Source: Marinomonas aquiplantarum (GTDB taxonomy: Bacteria; Pseudomonadota; Gammaproteobacteria; Pseudomonadales; Marinomonadaceae). From it: a stretch of DNA of 64,000 nt. Shown here piece by piece: positions 17,130 through 27,000 of this stretch. The DNA is taken from positions 186,001 through 250,000 of the forward strand of contig NZ_QNRF01000002.1 of assembly GCF_003314975.1 (NCBI RefSeq). The letters run 5' to 3'. The notes below the pieces were generated by a model. That model worked only from the letters and a program-made list of their open reading frames with translations, searched no databases and was not told where the DNA came from. The translations under genes and the position numbers were made by a program. Within the stretch, counting starts at the first letter, position 1. Every line of letters starts with the position of its first letter.

Positions 17130-18443
17130 ATGACTTCTAAATCTCCTTTGGCGTTACTGCCACTCATTCTTTTTCTTGTACTTTTTGTTGGCAGTGGCTT
17201 GTGGTATCAATCCCAAGACGTTGACTTCGCTTTCTATCAAATTTCTGCACCGGTAGCGATTTTGCCGGCGATTGCCTTGGCCATTCTGTTGGCGAAAGGG
17301 CATTTTAATCAGCGAATTGAAACTTTTATCAATGGGGTGGGTGATAACACCATCATCACCATGATTCTGATCTATCTACTAGCCGGTGCATTTGCGAGTG
17401 TGGCAAAGAGCGTTGGTGGTGTGGATGCGACAGTAAACTTTGGTTTAAGTGTGATTCCTACTTCTTTGCTTTTGCCTGGTTTGTTTGTGATTACCGCATT
17501 TGTTGCCACTTCTATAGGAACCTCGATGGGCACCATTGCTGCCATCTCTCCCATTGCTATCGGTGTGGCTGAAGCGGCCGATCTGCCGTTATTACTTACC
17601 GTTGGTACGGTTATTGGTGGTGCTATGTTCGGTGATAACTTGTCGATCATTTCAGACACCACGATTGCGGCAACACGAACGCAAGGTTGTGACATGCGCG
17701 ATAAATTCCGCATGAACTTTAAAATTGCTTTGCCTGCCGCCATCCTTACCTTGGTTTGGCTATTCTTTCAAAGTTCCAATGCGCAAATTGCCGATATTGG
17801 CGACTATGAGCTGATCCGTATTTTGCCTTATGTGGCGGTATTAGGGTTGGCTGTTGCGGGTGTTAATGTGATCTTAGTATTGTTCAGTGGCATTGTTTTG
17901 GCTGGTGGTATTGGTTTGTTCATGCAAGCTGACTACACCGTAGCGACTTGGTCTAAAGACATTTATGCTGGCTATACTGGTATGCAGGAAATCTTGATCT
18001 TGTCTTTGTTGATTGGCGGTTTGGCCGCCTTGATGAAGTCACAGGGTGGTCTTGATTGGTTGGTTGGTGCCATTGAGCGTATTAGCCGTGCGTTGGGTGC
18101 CAAACAAGGTTCAACCCGCGCAGGCGAGTTGAGCATCAGTGCTTCTGTTGCTTTGACGAACTTATGTACCGCGAACAACACGGTTTCTATCTTGATTAAC
18201 GGTTCGGTTGCGAAAAACATTGCCGAGCGTTACAGCGTTGATCCGAAGCGCAGTGCGAGTTTATTGGATATTTTCTCATGCGTGGTACAAGGTATTTTAC
18301 CTTACGGAGCGCAAATCCTTTTAGCTTCCTCATTAGCTAAGGTGTCGCCACTGGCACTGGTTGGTTATGTGCAGTACTCTTGGTTGCTTGCGGCGGTGGC
18401 CTTGCTGTCCATCCTAGTTGGTTGGCCAAAAGCAAAAGCTTAG
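17130..18443 (+). CDS. Na+/H+ antiporter, NhaC family
   Basis: A 437-residue membrane protein with about eleven hydrophobic helices. The conserved core GTVIGGAMFGDNLSIISDTT (~residues 162-181) contains the Asp residues expected for cation exchange. TSIGTSMGTIAAISPIAIG precedes it, and CTANNTVSILINGSVAK lies in the second half. This layout belongs to the NhaC/YuiF-like ion transporter superfamily. It probably exports Na+ in exchange for protons at the inner membrane, which fits a marine lifestyle. Some relatives carry organic anions or amino acids, so ion specificity is inferred. Confidence 0.85.
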   Translation: MTSKSPLALLPLILFLVLFVGSGLWYQSQDVDFAFYQISAPVAILPAIALAILLAKGHFNQRIETFINGVGDNTIITMILIYLLAGAFASVAKSVGGVDATVNFGLSVIPTSLLLPGLFVITAFVATSIGTSMGTIAAISPIAIGVAEAADLPLLLTVGTVIGGAMFGDNLSIISDTTIAATRTQGCDMRDKFRMNFKIALPAAILTLVWLFFQSSNAQIADIGDYELIRILPYVAVLGLAVAGVNVILVLFSGIVLAGGIGLFMQADYTVATWSKDIYAGYTGMQEILILSLLIGGLAALMKSQGGLDWLVGAIERISRALGAKQGSTRAGELSISASVALTNLCTANNTVSILINGSVAKNIAERYSVDPKRSASLLDIFSCVVQGILPYGAQILLASSLAKVSPLALVGYVQYSWLLAAVALLSILVGWPKAKA

Positions 18444-18496
18444 TTTTACCTCGCAAAACGAGAGCTGTTTCCTGCTCTCGGTAAACCAATATTGTG

Positions 18497-18535
18497 AAAA
18501 GCCTGAATGCCTGATGATAGGGATTCAGGCTTTTT
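18497..18535 (+). terminator. Rho-independent terminator
   Basis: AAAAGCCTGAAT (18497-18508) pairs with ATTCAGGCTTTT (18523-18534). A second, T-less hairpin CGAGAGC/GCTCTCG lies just before it at 18459-18480. Confidence 0.85.
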
Positions 18536-18571
18536 GCGTCATTGCACATCGCTGATTAATAAGGACATCAC

Positions 18572-19462
18572 TTGAAGCACACCAGTCATCTCAAAGCCGA
18601 ATTAATTTTAATCTTAGTGACCATTATTGCTGGTCTTGGTTGGATTTTCTCGAAAGAAGCCTTGGTTGGGTTGCCACCCTTATTTTTCATGGGCGTGCGC
18701 TTTTTGGTCGCGGGATTTGTGTTATTTCTTGTAGGTCAAAAGTTCTTTCGTGGCTTGAGTTGGCAGGGAATTCGTCAAGCTTGTTATGTTGGCGTTTTGT
18801 TTGGTGTCACCATGATGTTTTGGGTGACTGGACTGGATCAAGGTTCTAACTTGGGAGTCGGTGCTTTTATCACGAGTTTAGGTGTGGTGTTAGCGCCTTT
18901 GGTCGCGCGTTTTATGTTTGCGGAACGGCCTCCGATGAGTATTTGGGTGGCGTTGCCATTTGCTATCGTAGGTTTAGGCTTTTTGGCCTTGAATAATGGC
19001 TTGGATTTTGAGGTCGCGCATTTTTATTTCTTAGGCGCTGCGGTAGGGTCGGCATTGCAATTAAATCTATTGTCGCGCTTTTCGATGCGAATGCATGTGT
19101 TGGTGCTGACAGCGATTCAGTTGTTTGCTGCTGGCGCGGTATTGCTGGGGCTGTCTTTGCTGTTTGAACCTTTGCCGCACAGTATCAGTATCAGTGTGGC
19201 GGGCTGGTTTTTAGCCAGTACCTTGATCGCCAGTAGCTTACGTTTTTTACTGCAAACTTATGGCATGAGTCTCACCCCCGTCAGTCACGCAGCGGTGATT
19301 ATGAACCTTGAGCCAGTATGGACCGCCATTTTTGCTGTTTTTTGGTTCAATGAAATCATGAGTGCTGGGCAAGTATTTGGCTGTGTGCTGATTTTTGTTG
19401 CCATGCTGGTTAGTCGATGGCCACAAATTCGTTCGATACTACGTCGTACTAGAGCAGCTTAA
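18572..19462 (+). CDS. EamA/DMT-family transporter
   Basis: A 296-residue membrane protein with ten predicted helices in two repeated EamA domains (~residues 8-140 and 150-290). Landmarks are WIFSKEALVGLPPLFFMGVR in the first half and LTPVSHAAVIMNLEPVWTAI in the second. Such proteins export small metabolites or amino acids; the substrate is unknown. The start is TTG with AAGGA 7 nt before it. Its stop overlaps the convergent TetR gene by 4 bp. Confidence 0.88.
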   Translation: MKHTSHLKAELILILVTIIAGLGWIFSKEALVGLPPLFFMGVRFLVAGFVLFLVGQKFFRGLSWQGIRQACYVGVLFGVTMMFWVTGLDQGSNLGVGAFITSLGVVLAPLVARFMFAERPPMSIWVALPFAIVGLGFLALNNGLDFEVAHFYFLGAAVGSALQLNLLSRFSMRMHVLVLTAIQLFAAGAVLLGLSLLFEPLPHSISISVAGWFLASTLIASSLRFLLQTYGMSLTPVSHAAVIMNLEPVWTAIFAVFWFNEIMSAGQVFGCVLIFVAMLVSRWPQIRSILRRTRAA

Positions 19463-20031
19463 TCTGGCAGAATTTGATCAATCACATTGTTGTAGAGTTG
19501 AATCATTTCTAAGCTGAGTGGGCGCTGTTGAAACTCCCAACGAGCCAACAAACCTTCGGTTAAGGTCACTAACATTTCGATGCGTGACGCCGCTTCGTTT
19601 GTGCTCAGGGTAGGCTGGCGAGTTTGCAGAATTTGAATTGCGTGCTGCTGTAGGCAGTTTTTAGAATCCTGACATATTTCAAAGACCACAGGATTACGAG
19701 CGGCTTCGGCTTGGATTTCTGCGTGCATCACACGGATTTTTTTCGTCTCTTCACTATCGTCTAAGAAGTGTCGGTCTAGCCATTTTTCTTTATCCAGAAA
19801 AGATGACATGAATTGTAATTTTTTTTGTGTAGACTGCTCTACTAAGGCACGAATAATGTCGTCTTTGTGAGCAAAGTAGCGATAGATCTGACCAACGCTT
19901 AATCCTGCTGATTTGGCAATTTCGCTCATGCTGGCTTTGTGAAAGCCTTTAGTGAGTACGTGCTGCTCCGTGGCATCAATAATGCATTGTATGCGTTGGT
20001 TTTTAAGACAAGGCTGTTTACTACTTCTCAT
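19459..20031 (-). CDS. TetR/AcrR-family transcriptional repressor
   Basis: A 190-residue protein. The N-terminal helix-turn-helix is MSEIAKSAGLSVGQIYRYF with the following AHKDDIIRALVE (~residues 35-66); the C-terminal ~120 residues form the ligand-binding domain. It is divergent from an RND efflux operon with 93 bp between start codons, the classical arrangement of a local efflux repressor. A perfect palindrome between them (20086-20097) is the likely operator. Confidence 0.9.
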   Translation of the reverse strand: MRSSKQPCLKNQRIQCIIDATEQHVLTKGFHKASMSEIAKSAGLSVGQIYRYFAHKDDIIRALVEQSTQKKLQFMSSFLDKEKWLDRHFLDDSEETKKIRVMHAEIQAEAARNPVVFEICQDSKNCLQQHAIQILQTRQPTLSTNEAASRIEMLVTLTEGLLARWEFQQRPLSLEMIQLYNNVIDQILPD

Positions 20032-20085
20032 TTATTTGCACGTTTAGGTCATGTATTTGGGATTTGGCTTAGATTATAGTTTTGT

Positions 20086-20097
20086 GAATGATCATTC
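20086..20097. promoter_or_regulatory. Candidate TetR operator of the RND efflux operon
   Basis: GAATGATCATTC is a perfect 12-bp palindrome between the tetR-like and efflux genes. It lies just after a possible -10 box TATAGT (20075-20080) of the rightward transcript, where a repressor would block transcription. Confidence 0.6.
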
Positions 20098-20124
20098 TCA
20101 ATGTTTCTAAAGGAAGTCTCCTCA

Positions 20125-21315
20125 ATGTTGTCTAAATTTAAATATGCTTCAAGTTTATTACTTGTTTTGGTACTTGTTGGCTGTCAGGAAGAGGCTTCTG
20201 AGTCTAAATCTGCAGCACCAAAGGCTCAAAAAGTTCCCGTTGGTGTCGTAACGATCGAACCACAAACTACGGAATTAATTGCTGAGCTGCCCGGTCGAAC
20301 GACATCAAGCTTGGTCGCTGAAATTCGACCACAAGTTGGCGGTATTGTTGAGAAGCGCTTCTTTGAAGAAGGACAAGACGTTAAAACCGGTGATGTCTTG
20401 TATGAGTTAGATGATTCCACTTATGTTTCCTCTTATAAGCAAGCGCAAGCAGACTTAGAATCAAGTAATGCCAGCTTGAAGTCGGCGCAACTTAAATATG
20501 ACCGCTACAAAGAGTTGCGTAAGCAAAATAACGTCTCACAGCAAGACTTAGACGATGCTCAAGTGGCTTTTTTAGAAGCGAAAGCCAAGCAAAAAGGGTC
20601 TGAAGCCGCATTGGAATCGGCCAAAATTAATTTAGGCTACACCAAAATTCGTGCACCGATCGACGGACGCATTGGTATTTCGCAAGTGACGGTAGGTGCG
20701 CTGGTAACAGGTAGCCAATCAACGGTCATGACCACCATACGTTCTTTAGATCCTATTTTCGTTGATTTAGCGCAAACCAGCTTGGATCAGTTAAAACAAC
20801 GTACTTTGCTAAAGCAAGATGGGGTTGAAAAAGGCACCAACAAAGTTTCCTTGATTCTTGAGGACGGCACACAATACGAATATGAAGGGCAACTGAAAGC
20901 CCGTGAGGTCAGTGTGGATGAAAGCACTGGTAGTGTGACGTTACGTGCAGAATTTCCTAATCCAGATGATCTTTTGCTACCAGGGATGTTTGTCCGAGGC
21001 TTAATTCATGAAGCCACGCACACGCAAGCCTTATTAGTGCCACAGCAGGGGGTGGCTCGTGATGTGAAGGGAAATCCAATTGCCTATGTGGTGAATGATC
21101 AGAACATCATTGAGAAACGTATTTTGACCGTGGAACGGGCTATTGATAATCAATGGTTAGTGCTATCTGGAATTAATGCTGGCGACAAAGTAGTGGTCGA
21201 AGGCTCTTTGAAAATCCGTTCGGGCAGTGAAGTCATGGCTTCACCAATGGTTCGTGATGAAAAGACTGGTGAGATCGTCGACAGTAATCAGGCTTCAGCA
21301 GCACAAGGGAATTAA
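20125..21315 (+). CDS. RND efflux periplasmic adaptor subunit (AcrA/MexA type)
   Basis: A 396-residue lipoprotein. The signal peptide ends in lipobox LVGC (Cys ~residue 21). Beta-barrel, lipoyl and alpha-hairpin domains follow: ELPGRTTSSLVAEIRPQVGG, a heptad-rich hairpin at residues ~95-150, and YTKIRAPIDGRIGIS closing the lipoyl domain. It bridges the inner-membrane pump to an outer-membrane channel. The frame begins at 20101, but AAGGAAG is spaced for the ATG at 20125. It is 3 bp from the pump gene. No outer-membrane factor gene follows. Confidence 0.93.
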   Translation: MLSKFKYASSLLLVLVLVGCQEEASESKSAAPKAQKVPVGVVTIEPQTTELIAELPGRTTSSLVAEIRPQVGGIVEKRFFEEGQDVKTGDVLYELDDSTYVSSYKQAQADLESSNASLKSAQLKYDRYKELRKQNNVSQQDLDDAQVAFLEAKAKQKGSEAALESAKINLGYTKIRAPIDGRIGISQVTVGALVTGSQSTVMTTIRSLDPIFVDLAQTSLDQLKQRTLLKQDGVEKGTNKVSLILEDGTQYEYEGQLKAREVSVDESTGSVTLRAEFPNPDDLLLPGMFVRGLIHEATHTQALLVPQQGVARDVKGNPIAYVVNDQNIIEKRILTVERAIDNQWLVLSGINAGDKVVVEGSLKIRSGSEVMASPMVRDEKTGEIVDSNQASAAQGN

Positions 21316-21318
21316 TCT

Positions 21319-24300
21319 ATGTTAGCGCAATTTTTTATCAATCGTCCGGTGTTCGCGTGGGTTATTTCCATTGCGATCATGTTGGTCGGTCTGGCATCGA
21401 TTAATACTTTGCCGATTGGACAATACCCTAACGTTGCCCCCCCAACGGTGAGCATTTCTGCAACCTATTCTGGTGCTTCTGCTGAAACAGTGGAAAACAG
21501 TGTTACTCAAGTGTTAGAGCAACAACTAACGGGTCTTGATGGTCTGTTGTATTTCTCGTCGTCAAGCAGCTCTTCTGGTCGAACCAGTATCAATGTGACC
21601 TTTGAACAGGGGACGGATGCGGACATTGCACAGGTACAAGTGCAAAATAAAATCCAACAAGTGACTTCCAGTCTACCTAACTCGGTTCAGCAGAATGGGG
21701 TTACCGTTGAGAAATCCAATACGGATTTCTTGTTAGTGGCGGCCATTTATGACGAAACGGATACGGATACGGCAAGCGATATTTCAGACTTTTTGGTGTC
21801 CAGTATTCAGGACCCGGTTTCCCGTGTTGATGGTATTGGTAGCGTACAGGTTTTTGGTGCTGAATATGCAATGCGTATCTGGCTTGATCCACTGAAGCTG
21901 GCGTCTTATAAGTTGATGCCATCGGATATCTCTGCTGCGATTACGGCGCAAAACACACAAGTTGCAGCGGGTAGCCTTGGTGCTTACCCTATTGTTGACG
22001 GTCAAGAATTGAACGTGACGGTGACCGCACAGTCTAAATTGCAAACGGTTGAACAATTTGAAAACATCATATTGGCCTACGATGACAGCGGCGCAACGGT
22101 ACGTTTGAGTGATGTTGCAAAAGTAGAATTGGGCAGTGAAAGTTATTCTTTCATTCCTCGTTTGAATGGTCACCCAGCCTCTGGTATGGCGGTTATGTTG
22201 GCGCCTGGCGCGAATGCTTTATCGACATCGGAAGCGGTTAAAAACGTACTTGCTGGGTTGGAAAAGAACCTGCCTGATGGTTACAAGTTATCTTTCCCAG
22301 TAGACAACACCAGTTTTATTAAAATCTCGATTGAGGAAGTGGTTAAAACCTTATTCGAAGCCATCGCACTGGTGGTGATCGTGATGTTTGTGTTCCTACA
22401 GAATTGGCGAGCGACTTTGATTCCTGCCATCGCAGTACCCGTTGTCTTATTGGGTACGTTTGGTGTGTTGGAGTTGTTTGGCTTTTCCATCAATACTCTG
22501 ACCATGTTTGGTATTGTACTGTCGATAGGGCTACTGGTAGACGATGCCATCGTGGTGGTAGAAAATGTCGAGCGGGTGATGGAAGAAGATAAACTGTCAC
22601 CAAAAGAAGCCACCATAAAATCAATGAAAGAGATTACCAGTGCTTTGATCGGTATTGCCGTGGTGTTATCGGCGGTTTTCCTACCTATGGCATTTTTCAG
22701 CGGTTCAACTGGGGTGATTTATCGTCAGTTCTCGATCACCATTGTGGCCGCGATGACTCTATCGGTTGTGGTGGCGCTGACACTGACGCCAGCTTTGTGT
22801 GCGACCATGCTCAAGCCCAACCACCATGCGGCTAAAAAAGGCTTAGGTGGCTGGTTTAATCGTAATTTTGATCGTGCGACCAATAAGTATTTTGGTGGTG
22901 TCAGCAGCATCATCAAGCGTCCAGTTCGTTGGATGATTGTTTATGGCGCCATTGTTGCTGGCTTAGCTGGCTTGATGATGAATTTGCCGTCAGGTTTCTT
23001 ACCTACAGAAGACCAAGGTCGAGTCATGGTGATGGTGTCGTTACCGGAAGGGGCGTCTTTGGCTCGTACGGATAAAGTGATGCGCCAAGTGGAACAGCAC
23101 TTTATGGTGGCTGAGAAAGCCAATGTGGATGCTATCTTCACCATTTCAGGCTTTAACTTCATGGGGACCGGGCAAAATGCAGGTTTGGCCTTTATTGCCC
23201 TAAAAGACTGGAGTGAGCGTGTTGGTCCAGCCAACAGTGCAGGGGCCATTGTGGGTCGATCTTACGGCGCGTTTGCTGGCATTAAAGATGCAATGATCTT
23301 TTCTTTGATACCACCTTCTATACAGGGATTGGGGCAAAGTAGTGGCTTCACTTTCCAGCTGCTAGCGAGCGGCAACACTGACCGAGACACTCTGTTGTCT
23401 ATGCGTGATACTTTGTTGAGTAATGCCAATGCCAGTCCGCTATTAACAGGAGTGCGTTTGGGTTCTCAATCGGAAGCGCCACAGTTGCACATTGATATAG
23501 ACCAAGAAAAAGCATCGGCTTTAGGTCTGTCGATGTCGGACATCAGCTCGACCTTAAGCAGTGCTTGGGCGGGCAGTTATGTAAATGACTTCGTGGATCG
23601 TGGTCGCGTGAAAACTGTTTATATGCAAGGTGAAGCGGGATATCGCTCTTCTCCAGAAGATCTACAACATTGGTACGTGCGCGGCAGTGACAACACCATG
23701 ACACCTTTCTCCGCTTTTGCGAACAGTGAATGGACTTACGGTCCAAAAACATTGAGTCGCTTTAATGGCTCGGCGTCATACCAGATCCAGGGTTCTGGTG
23801 CCGATGGTGTGAGTTCCGGTGCGGCGATGGATGAATTGCAGCGTTTGTCTGATGAGCTGCCAGCTGGCACCACAGGGGCTTGGAGTGGTTTGTCATACCA
23901 AGAACGTTTATCAAGTGGTCAAACGCAAATTTTGTACGCCATTTCTATCCTTGTCGTTTTCTTATGTTTGGCGGCCTTGTATGAAAGTTGGACTGTACCA
24001 TTGTCAGTGATATTAGTGATTCCATTAGGGGTGATTGGTGCCGCTGCGGCAGCACATTTGCGTGGTTTGGAAAATGATGTGTATTTCCAAGTCGCCTTGT
24101 TGACCACTATTGGTTTGTCCTCAAAGAATGCAATCTTGATTGTGGAGTTTGCCGAAGCGGCTTATCGTCGAGGGGTTAATGTATGGGAAGCGGCGGCATT
24201 GGCAGCGCGCCTTCGTTTACGTCCTATTATCATGACGTCCATGGCCTTCATTGTGGGCACCTTGCCTTTGGCCTTGTCTAGTGGTGCTGGTGCCAACAGC

Positions 24301-24447
24301 CGTATTTCGATTGGTTCAGGCATTGTTGGTGGTACATTGACGGCAACCGTTTTGGCGATTTTCTTCGTGCCTTTGTTTTTTGTGATTGTACGTCGTATCT
24401 TCCCAAAACGCCCTGATGGTTTATCTTCAACAGAACATGACGGTTAA
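21319..24447 (+). CDS. RND multidrug efflux pump, HAE-1 family (AcrB/MexB type)
   Basis: A 1042-residue inner-membrane proton/drug antiporter with the standard twelve helices and two large periplasmic loops. Key proton-relay residues are present: the Asp-Asp pair in GLLVDDAIVVVENVER (~residues 400-408) and the Lys in TIGLSSKNAILIVEFAEA. The N-terminus FINRPVFAWVISIAIMLVG is diagnostic of HAE-1 pumps. It works with the adaptor encoded immediately upstream and presumably a TolC/OprM-type channel from elsewhere. It is probably repressed by the divergent TetR protein. Confidence 0.95.
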   Translation: MLAQFFINRPVFAWVISIAIMLVGLASINTLPIGQYPNVAPPTVSISATYSGASAETVENSVTQVLEQQLTGLDGLLYFSSSSSSSGRTSINVTFEQGTDADIAQVQVQNKIQQVTSSLPNSVQQNGVTVEKSNTDFLLVAAIYDETDTDTASDISDFLVSSIQDPVSRVDGIGSVQVFGAEYAMRIWLDPLKLASYKLMPSDISAAITAQNTQVAAGSLGAYPIVDGQELNVTVTAQSKLQTVEQFENIILAYDDSGATVRLSDVAKVELGSESYSFIPRLNGHPASGMAVMLAPGANALSTSEAVKNVLAGLEKNLPDGYKLSFPVDNTSFIKISIEEVVKTLFEAIALVVIVMFVFLQNWRATLIPAIAVPVVLLGTFGVLELFGFSINTLTMFGIVLSIGLLVDDAIVVVENVERVMEEDKLSPKEATIKSMKEITSALIGIAVVLSAVFLPMAFFSGSTGVIYRQFSITIVAAMTLSVVVALTLTPALCATMLKPNHHAAKKGLGGWFNRNFDRATNKYFGGVSSIIKRPVRWMIVYGAIVAGLAGLMMNLPSGFLPTEDQGRVMVMVSLPEGASLARTDKVMRQVEQHFMVAEKANVDAIFTISGFNFMGTGQNAGLAFIALKDWSERVGPANSAGAIVGRSYGAFAGIKDAMIFSLIPPSIQGLGQSSGFTFQLLASGNTDRDTLLSMRDTLLSNANASPLLTGVRLGSQSEAPQLHIDIDQEKASALGLSMSDISSTLSSAWAGSYVNDFVDRGRVKTVYMQGEAGYRSSPEDLQHWYVRGSDNTMTPFSAFANSEWTYGPKTLSRFNGSASYQIQGSGADGVSSGAAMDELQRLSDELPAGTTGAWSGLSYQERLSSGQTQILYAISILVVFLCLAALYESWTVPLSVILVIPLGVIGAAAAAHLRGLENDVYFQVALLTTIGLSSKNAILIVEFAEAAYRRGVNVWEAAALAARLRLRPIIMTSMAFIVGTLPLALSSGAGANSRISIGSGIVGGTLTATVLAIFFVPLFFVIVRRIFPKRPDGLSSTEHDG

Positions 24448-24472
24448 GACATAGTCGTTTAAACAGGTCATG

Positions 24473-24499
24473 AAAAAGGAGCCGATTGGCTCCTTTTTT
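24473..24499 (+). terminator. Rho-independent terminator of the efflux operon
   Basis: AAAAAGGAGCC, a GATT loop and GGCTCCTTTTTT; it is also placed to end the convergent phn-type operon. Confidence 0.9.
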
Positions 24500-24525
24500 G
24501 TGACAAAATAGAAAGTATGAGGGAT

Positions 24526-25323
24526 TTAAATCAAACGCTTTCGAATATTTACGACAACAATTTCTGCGACGATAACCACAGCAAAAATGGCTAACAAAGA
24601 CAAAGCGACTCTGTCCCATTGGAATAAGTTCATCGAATCGTCTAACACGACACCAATCCCCCCTGCACCCACTAACCCGAGAACCGCCGACTCACGCACG
24701 TTAATGTCCCAACGAAATAAGACGATGCTGAAAAAAGCCGGTAATACCTGCGGCCAATAGCCTTTGAGCAAAATGGATAACCAAGAGGCGCCTGTGGCTT
24801 TTAGTGCTTCAATGGAGCCCATGTTAACTTCTTCGATTGCTTCTCCTAATAGCTTGCCGACAAAGCCAATAGAGCGAAAGGCGATGGCTAATACTCCAGC
24901 AATAACTCCAGGTCCAAAGATGGAGACAAACAGTAGAGCCCATACCAAAGAGTTAACTGATCGTGAAGATACTAAGAAGAATCGAGAGATCCAGTGACAC
25001 CAGGCAGAACTCACAATATTGCTGGCATTCATTAGTGCTAACGGAATCGCAAAGATGAGAGTGATAAGTGTGCCCAGCGTAGCGATGTTGAGCGTTTCAA
25101 TCATAGCGTCGTGCACGGCAACAGGGTAATACGCAAAATCAATTGGCCACATACGCGCAAACATATCGGCCATTTGTTCAGGTGCGTCCAATAAAAACTC
25201 GGGAATCACCTCAACGGATTTAATCGATTGAACAAAGGCTATGATGAGTACCAGATAAACAGCATAGCGAGACAATTTCTGCTTTAGTGTAAAGCGCTGC
25301 CAGTGATGATCTATTGTGTTCAT
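24526..25323 (-). CDS. phnE: ABC transporter permease, PhnE type (second copy)
   Basis: A 265-residue inner-membrane permease with about six helices. The conserved cytoplasmic EAA loop, EVNMGSIEALKATGASWLSI (~residues 150-169), docks on the ATPase. VLGLVGAGGIG is the PhnE-type C-terminal signature. It is the last of four genes, phnD-phnC-phnE-phnE. Two different PhnE proteins would form a heterodimeric channel, as seen in some phosphonate/phosphite importers. The two copies share the EAA and GAGGIG motifs but are otherwise clearly diverged. Confidence 0.88.
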   Translation of the reverse strand: MNTIDHHWQRFTLKQKLSRYAVYLVLIIAFVQSIKSVEVIPEFLLDAPEQMADMFARMWPIDFAYYPVAVHDAMIETLNIATLGTLITLIFAIPLALMNASNIVSSAWCHWISRFFLVSSRSVNSLVWALLFVSIFGPGVIAGVLAIAFRSIGFVGKLLGEAIEEVNMGSIEALKATGASWLSILLKGYWPQVLPAFFSIVLFRWDINVRESAVLGLVGAGGIGVVLDDSMNLFQWDRVALSLLAIFAVVIVAEIVVVNIRKRLI

Positions 25324-25344
25324 AATGTATATTCCTAGGTCAGG

Positions 25345-26139
25345 CTAGCGAAAAATGCGACGAACGATGTTGGATAGAAATTCGCCAAACATAATCAGTG
25401 CGATGATGACGATCAGGATGGCGGCGACAAAATCATAATCAAAGCGTTGGAAGGCGGAGAAAAGTGTGCCGCCAAGTCCACCAGCACCGACAATTCCGAC
25501 CATGGTCGAGTTACGTAGATTGGAGTCGAGTTGATAGGTGGAAAAACCAATAAAGCGTGAAAACACCTGTGGCATGACAGAGAATAAAATAATGCTGGTA
25601 AAGCCTGCGCCTGTGGCACGGATGGCTTCAACTTGTTTCAGAGAGATTTCTTCAATGGCTTCCGCAAAGAGTTTGGCAATAAAGCCAACAGACGCCACGA
25701 TCAAGGTTAAAATCCCAGCCAATGCACCAAATCCCACGCTTTTTACAAACAAGATTGCAATGATGACAGGGTGAAAGGTACGACAAAGGGCGATCAACAT
25801 TCGCACAGGCGTGCTGACCCAAGTTGGCATTAGGTTTCGAGCGGCAAATAAGCCCAAAAAAAGAGATAGAAAAATGCCAAAAATACTCGAAATAATGGCA
25901 ATTTCTAAGCTTTCAATAAGGCCGCTGAGTAATAGAGACCAGCGACTAAAGTTTGGCGGAACCATTCGTCCCAAAAGGTTACTAGCATGACCAAGGCCAT
26001 CGCTAAAACGCTCCCAACTCAATCCCATTGCTTGAAAAGAATACACCACATAACAGATAACGATGAGCCAAGTGGCAGTAACAAACCAGTTTTGTTTAAA
26101 AGGGTTTTCTCGATTTTGTGGGGAATTTATACCAGCCAT
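25345..26139 (-). CDS. phnE: ABC transporter permease, PhnE type (first copy)
   Basis: A 264-residue inner-membrane permease. [20 protein letters not shown] is the EAA loop and [11 protein letters not shown] the conserved C-terminal part. Its start codon lies inside the end of phnC (13-bp overlap), a sign of translational coupling. The second permease follows after 21 bp. The PhnE assignment is by motif and gene order; whether the ligand is phosphonate, phosphite or something else cannot be read from it. Confidence 0.88.
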   Translation of the reverse strand: MAGINSPQNRENPFKQNWFVTATWLIVICYVVYSFQAMGLSWERFSDGLGHASNLLGRMVPPNFSRWSLLLSGLIESLEIAIISSIFGIFLSLFLGLFAARNLMPTWVSTPVRMLIALCRTFHPVIIAILFVKSVGFGALAGILTLIVASVGFIAKLFAEAIEEISLKQVEAIRATGAGFTSIILFSVMPQVFSRFIGFSTYQLDSNLRNSTMVGIVGAGGLGGTLFSAFQRFDYDFVAAILIVIIALIMFGEFLSNIVRRIFR

Positions 26140-26912
26140 GATTCACCTCCGTAGATTTGTTTCAGGTGCTCATCAGTAATGCCTTCTGGCGGCCCATCAT
26201 AAACAACTACGCCATTACTCATGCCAATCATACGTTTGGCAAATCGGCTAGCCAGTTTTACGTCGTGTATATTGACCAGAGTGGGCAATTGTTTTTCATC
26301 TGAGAATCGTTGTAAAAGCTCCATGATCTCGACGGCAGTTTTAGGGTCAAGTGAAGAGGTTGGCTCATCGGCCAATAGAATTCTTGGGTTTTGCATGACG
26401 GCTCTGGCAATACCAACTCGTTGGCGTTGACCGCCAGATAGGCTGTCTGCACGTTTCTTAGCGTGTTCGCTTAAGCCAACGGCTTCCAATAATTCAAATG
26501 CTGTATTGATGTCTTGTTGACTGAATTTTCGACGCCATGCTTTCCATGCTGACATATAGCCGAGACGACCAGTTAGGACATTTTCTATTACGGTCAGTCG
26601 CTCAACCAGATTGTACTCTTGAAATACCATGCCGACTTGGCGGCGCAGTTTGCGTAATTGTGATCCCTTTGCAAGGCAAAGGTCACTGTCATCAAATAAT
26701 ATTTGTCCATCAGTAGGGTCAATTAAGCGGTTAATACAACGCAATAGGGTACTTTTACCGGTTCCAGAGGGGCCGATAATGGCAACAATACCTGGCTCAG
26801 TAATGTGAATGTCGATCCCTTTTAAAATCGGGTTACCTGCGGTGTATTCTTTTTTTAAGCCTCGAATTTCAAGGAAGTTTGAGTGCTCAGCGGTGTTATG
26901 AGTGACAGACAT
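26127..26912 (-). CDS. phnC: ABC transporter ATP-binding protein, PhnC type
   Basis: A 261-residue ATPase. Walker A is [20 protein letters not shown], the signature is [14 protein letters not shown], Walker B is [12 protein letters not shown], and the switch His is in [19 protein letters not shown] is typical of PhnC. The open frame starts at 27065 but overlaps phnD there; an AGGAAA upstream of the ATG at 26912 fixes the start. It energises uptake at the inner membrane with the two PhnE proteins. Confidence 0.92.
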   Translation of the reverse strand: MSVTHNTAEHSNFLEIRGLKKEYTAGNPILKGIDIHITEPGIVAIIGPSGTGKSTLLRCINRLIDPTDGQILFDDSDLCLAKGSQLRKLRRQVGMVFQEYNLVERLTVIENVLTGRLGYMSAWKAWRRKFSQQDINTAFELLEAVGLSEHAKKRADSLSGGQRQRVGIARAVMQNPRILLADEPTSSLDPKTAVEIMELLQRFSDEKQLPTLVNIHDVKLASRFAKRMIGMSNGVVVYDGPPEGITDEHLKQIYGGESWLV

Positions 26913-27000
26913 AGTGTTTCCTAAAGACAAAGAATGCCAAGCAACCTGATGACTCAGGTTGCTGGTCTTTATGTAAATGAGGTATTCAGTTAAAGGCGGT

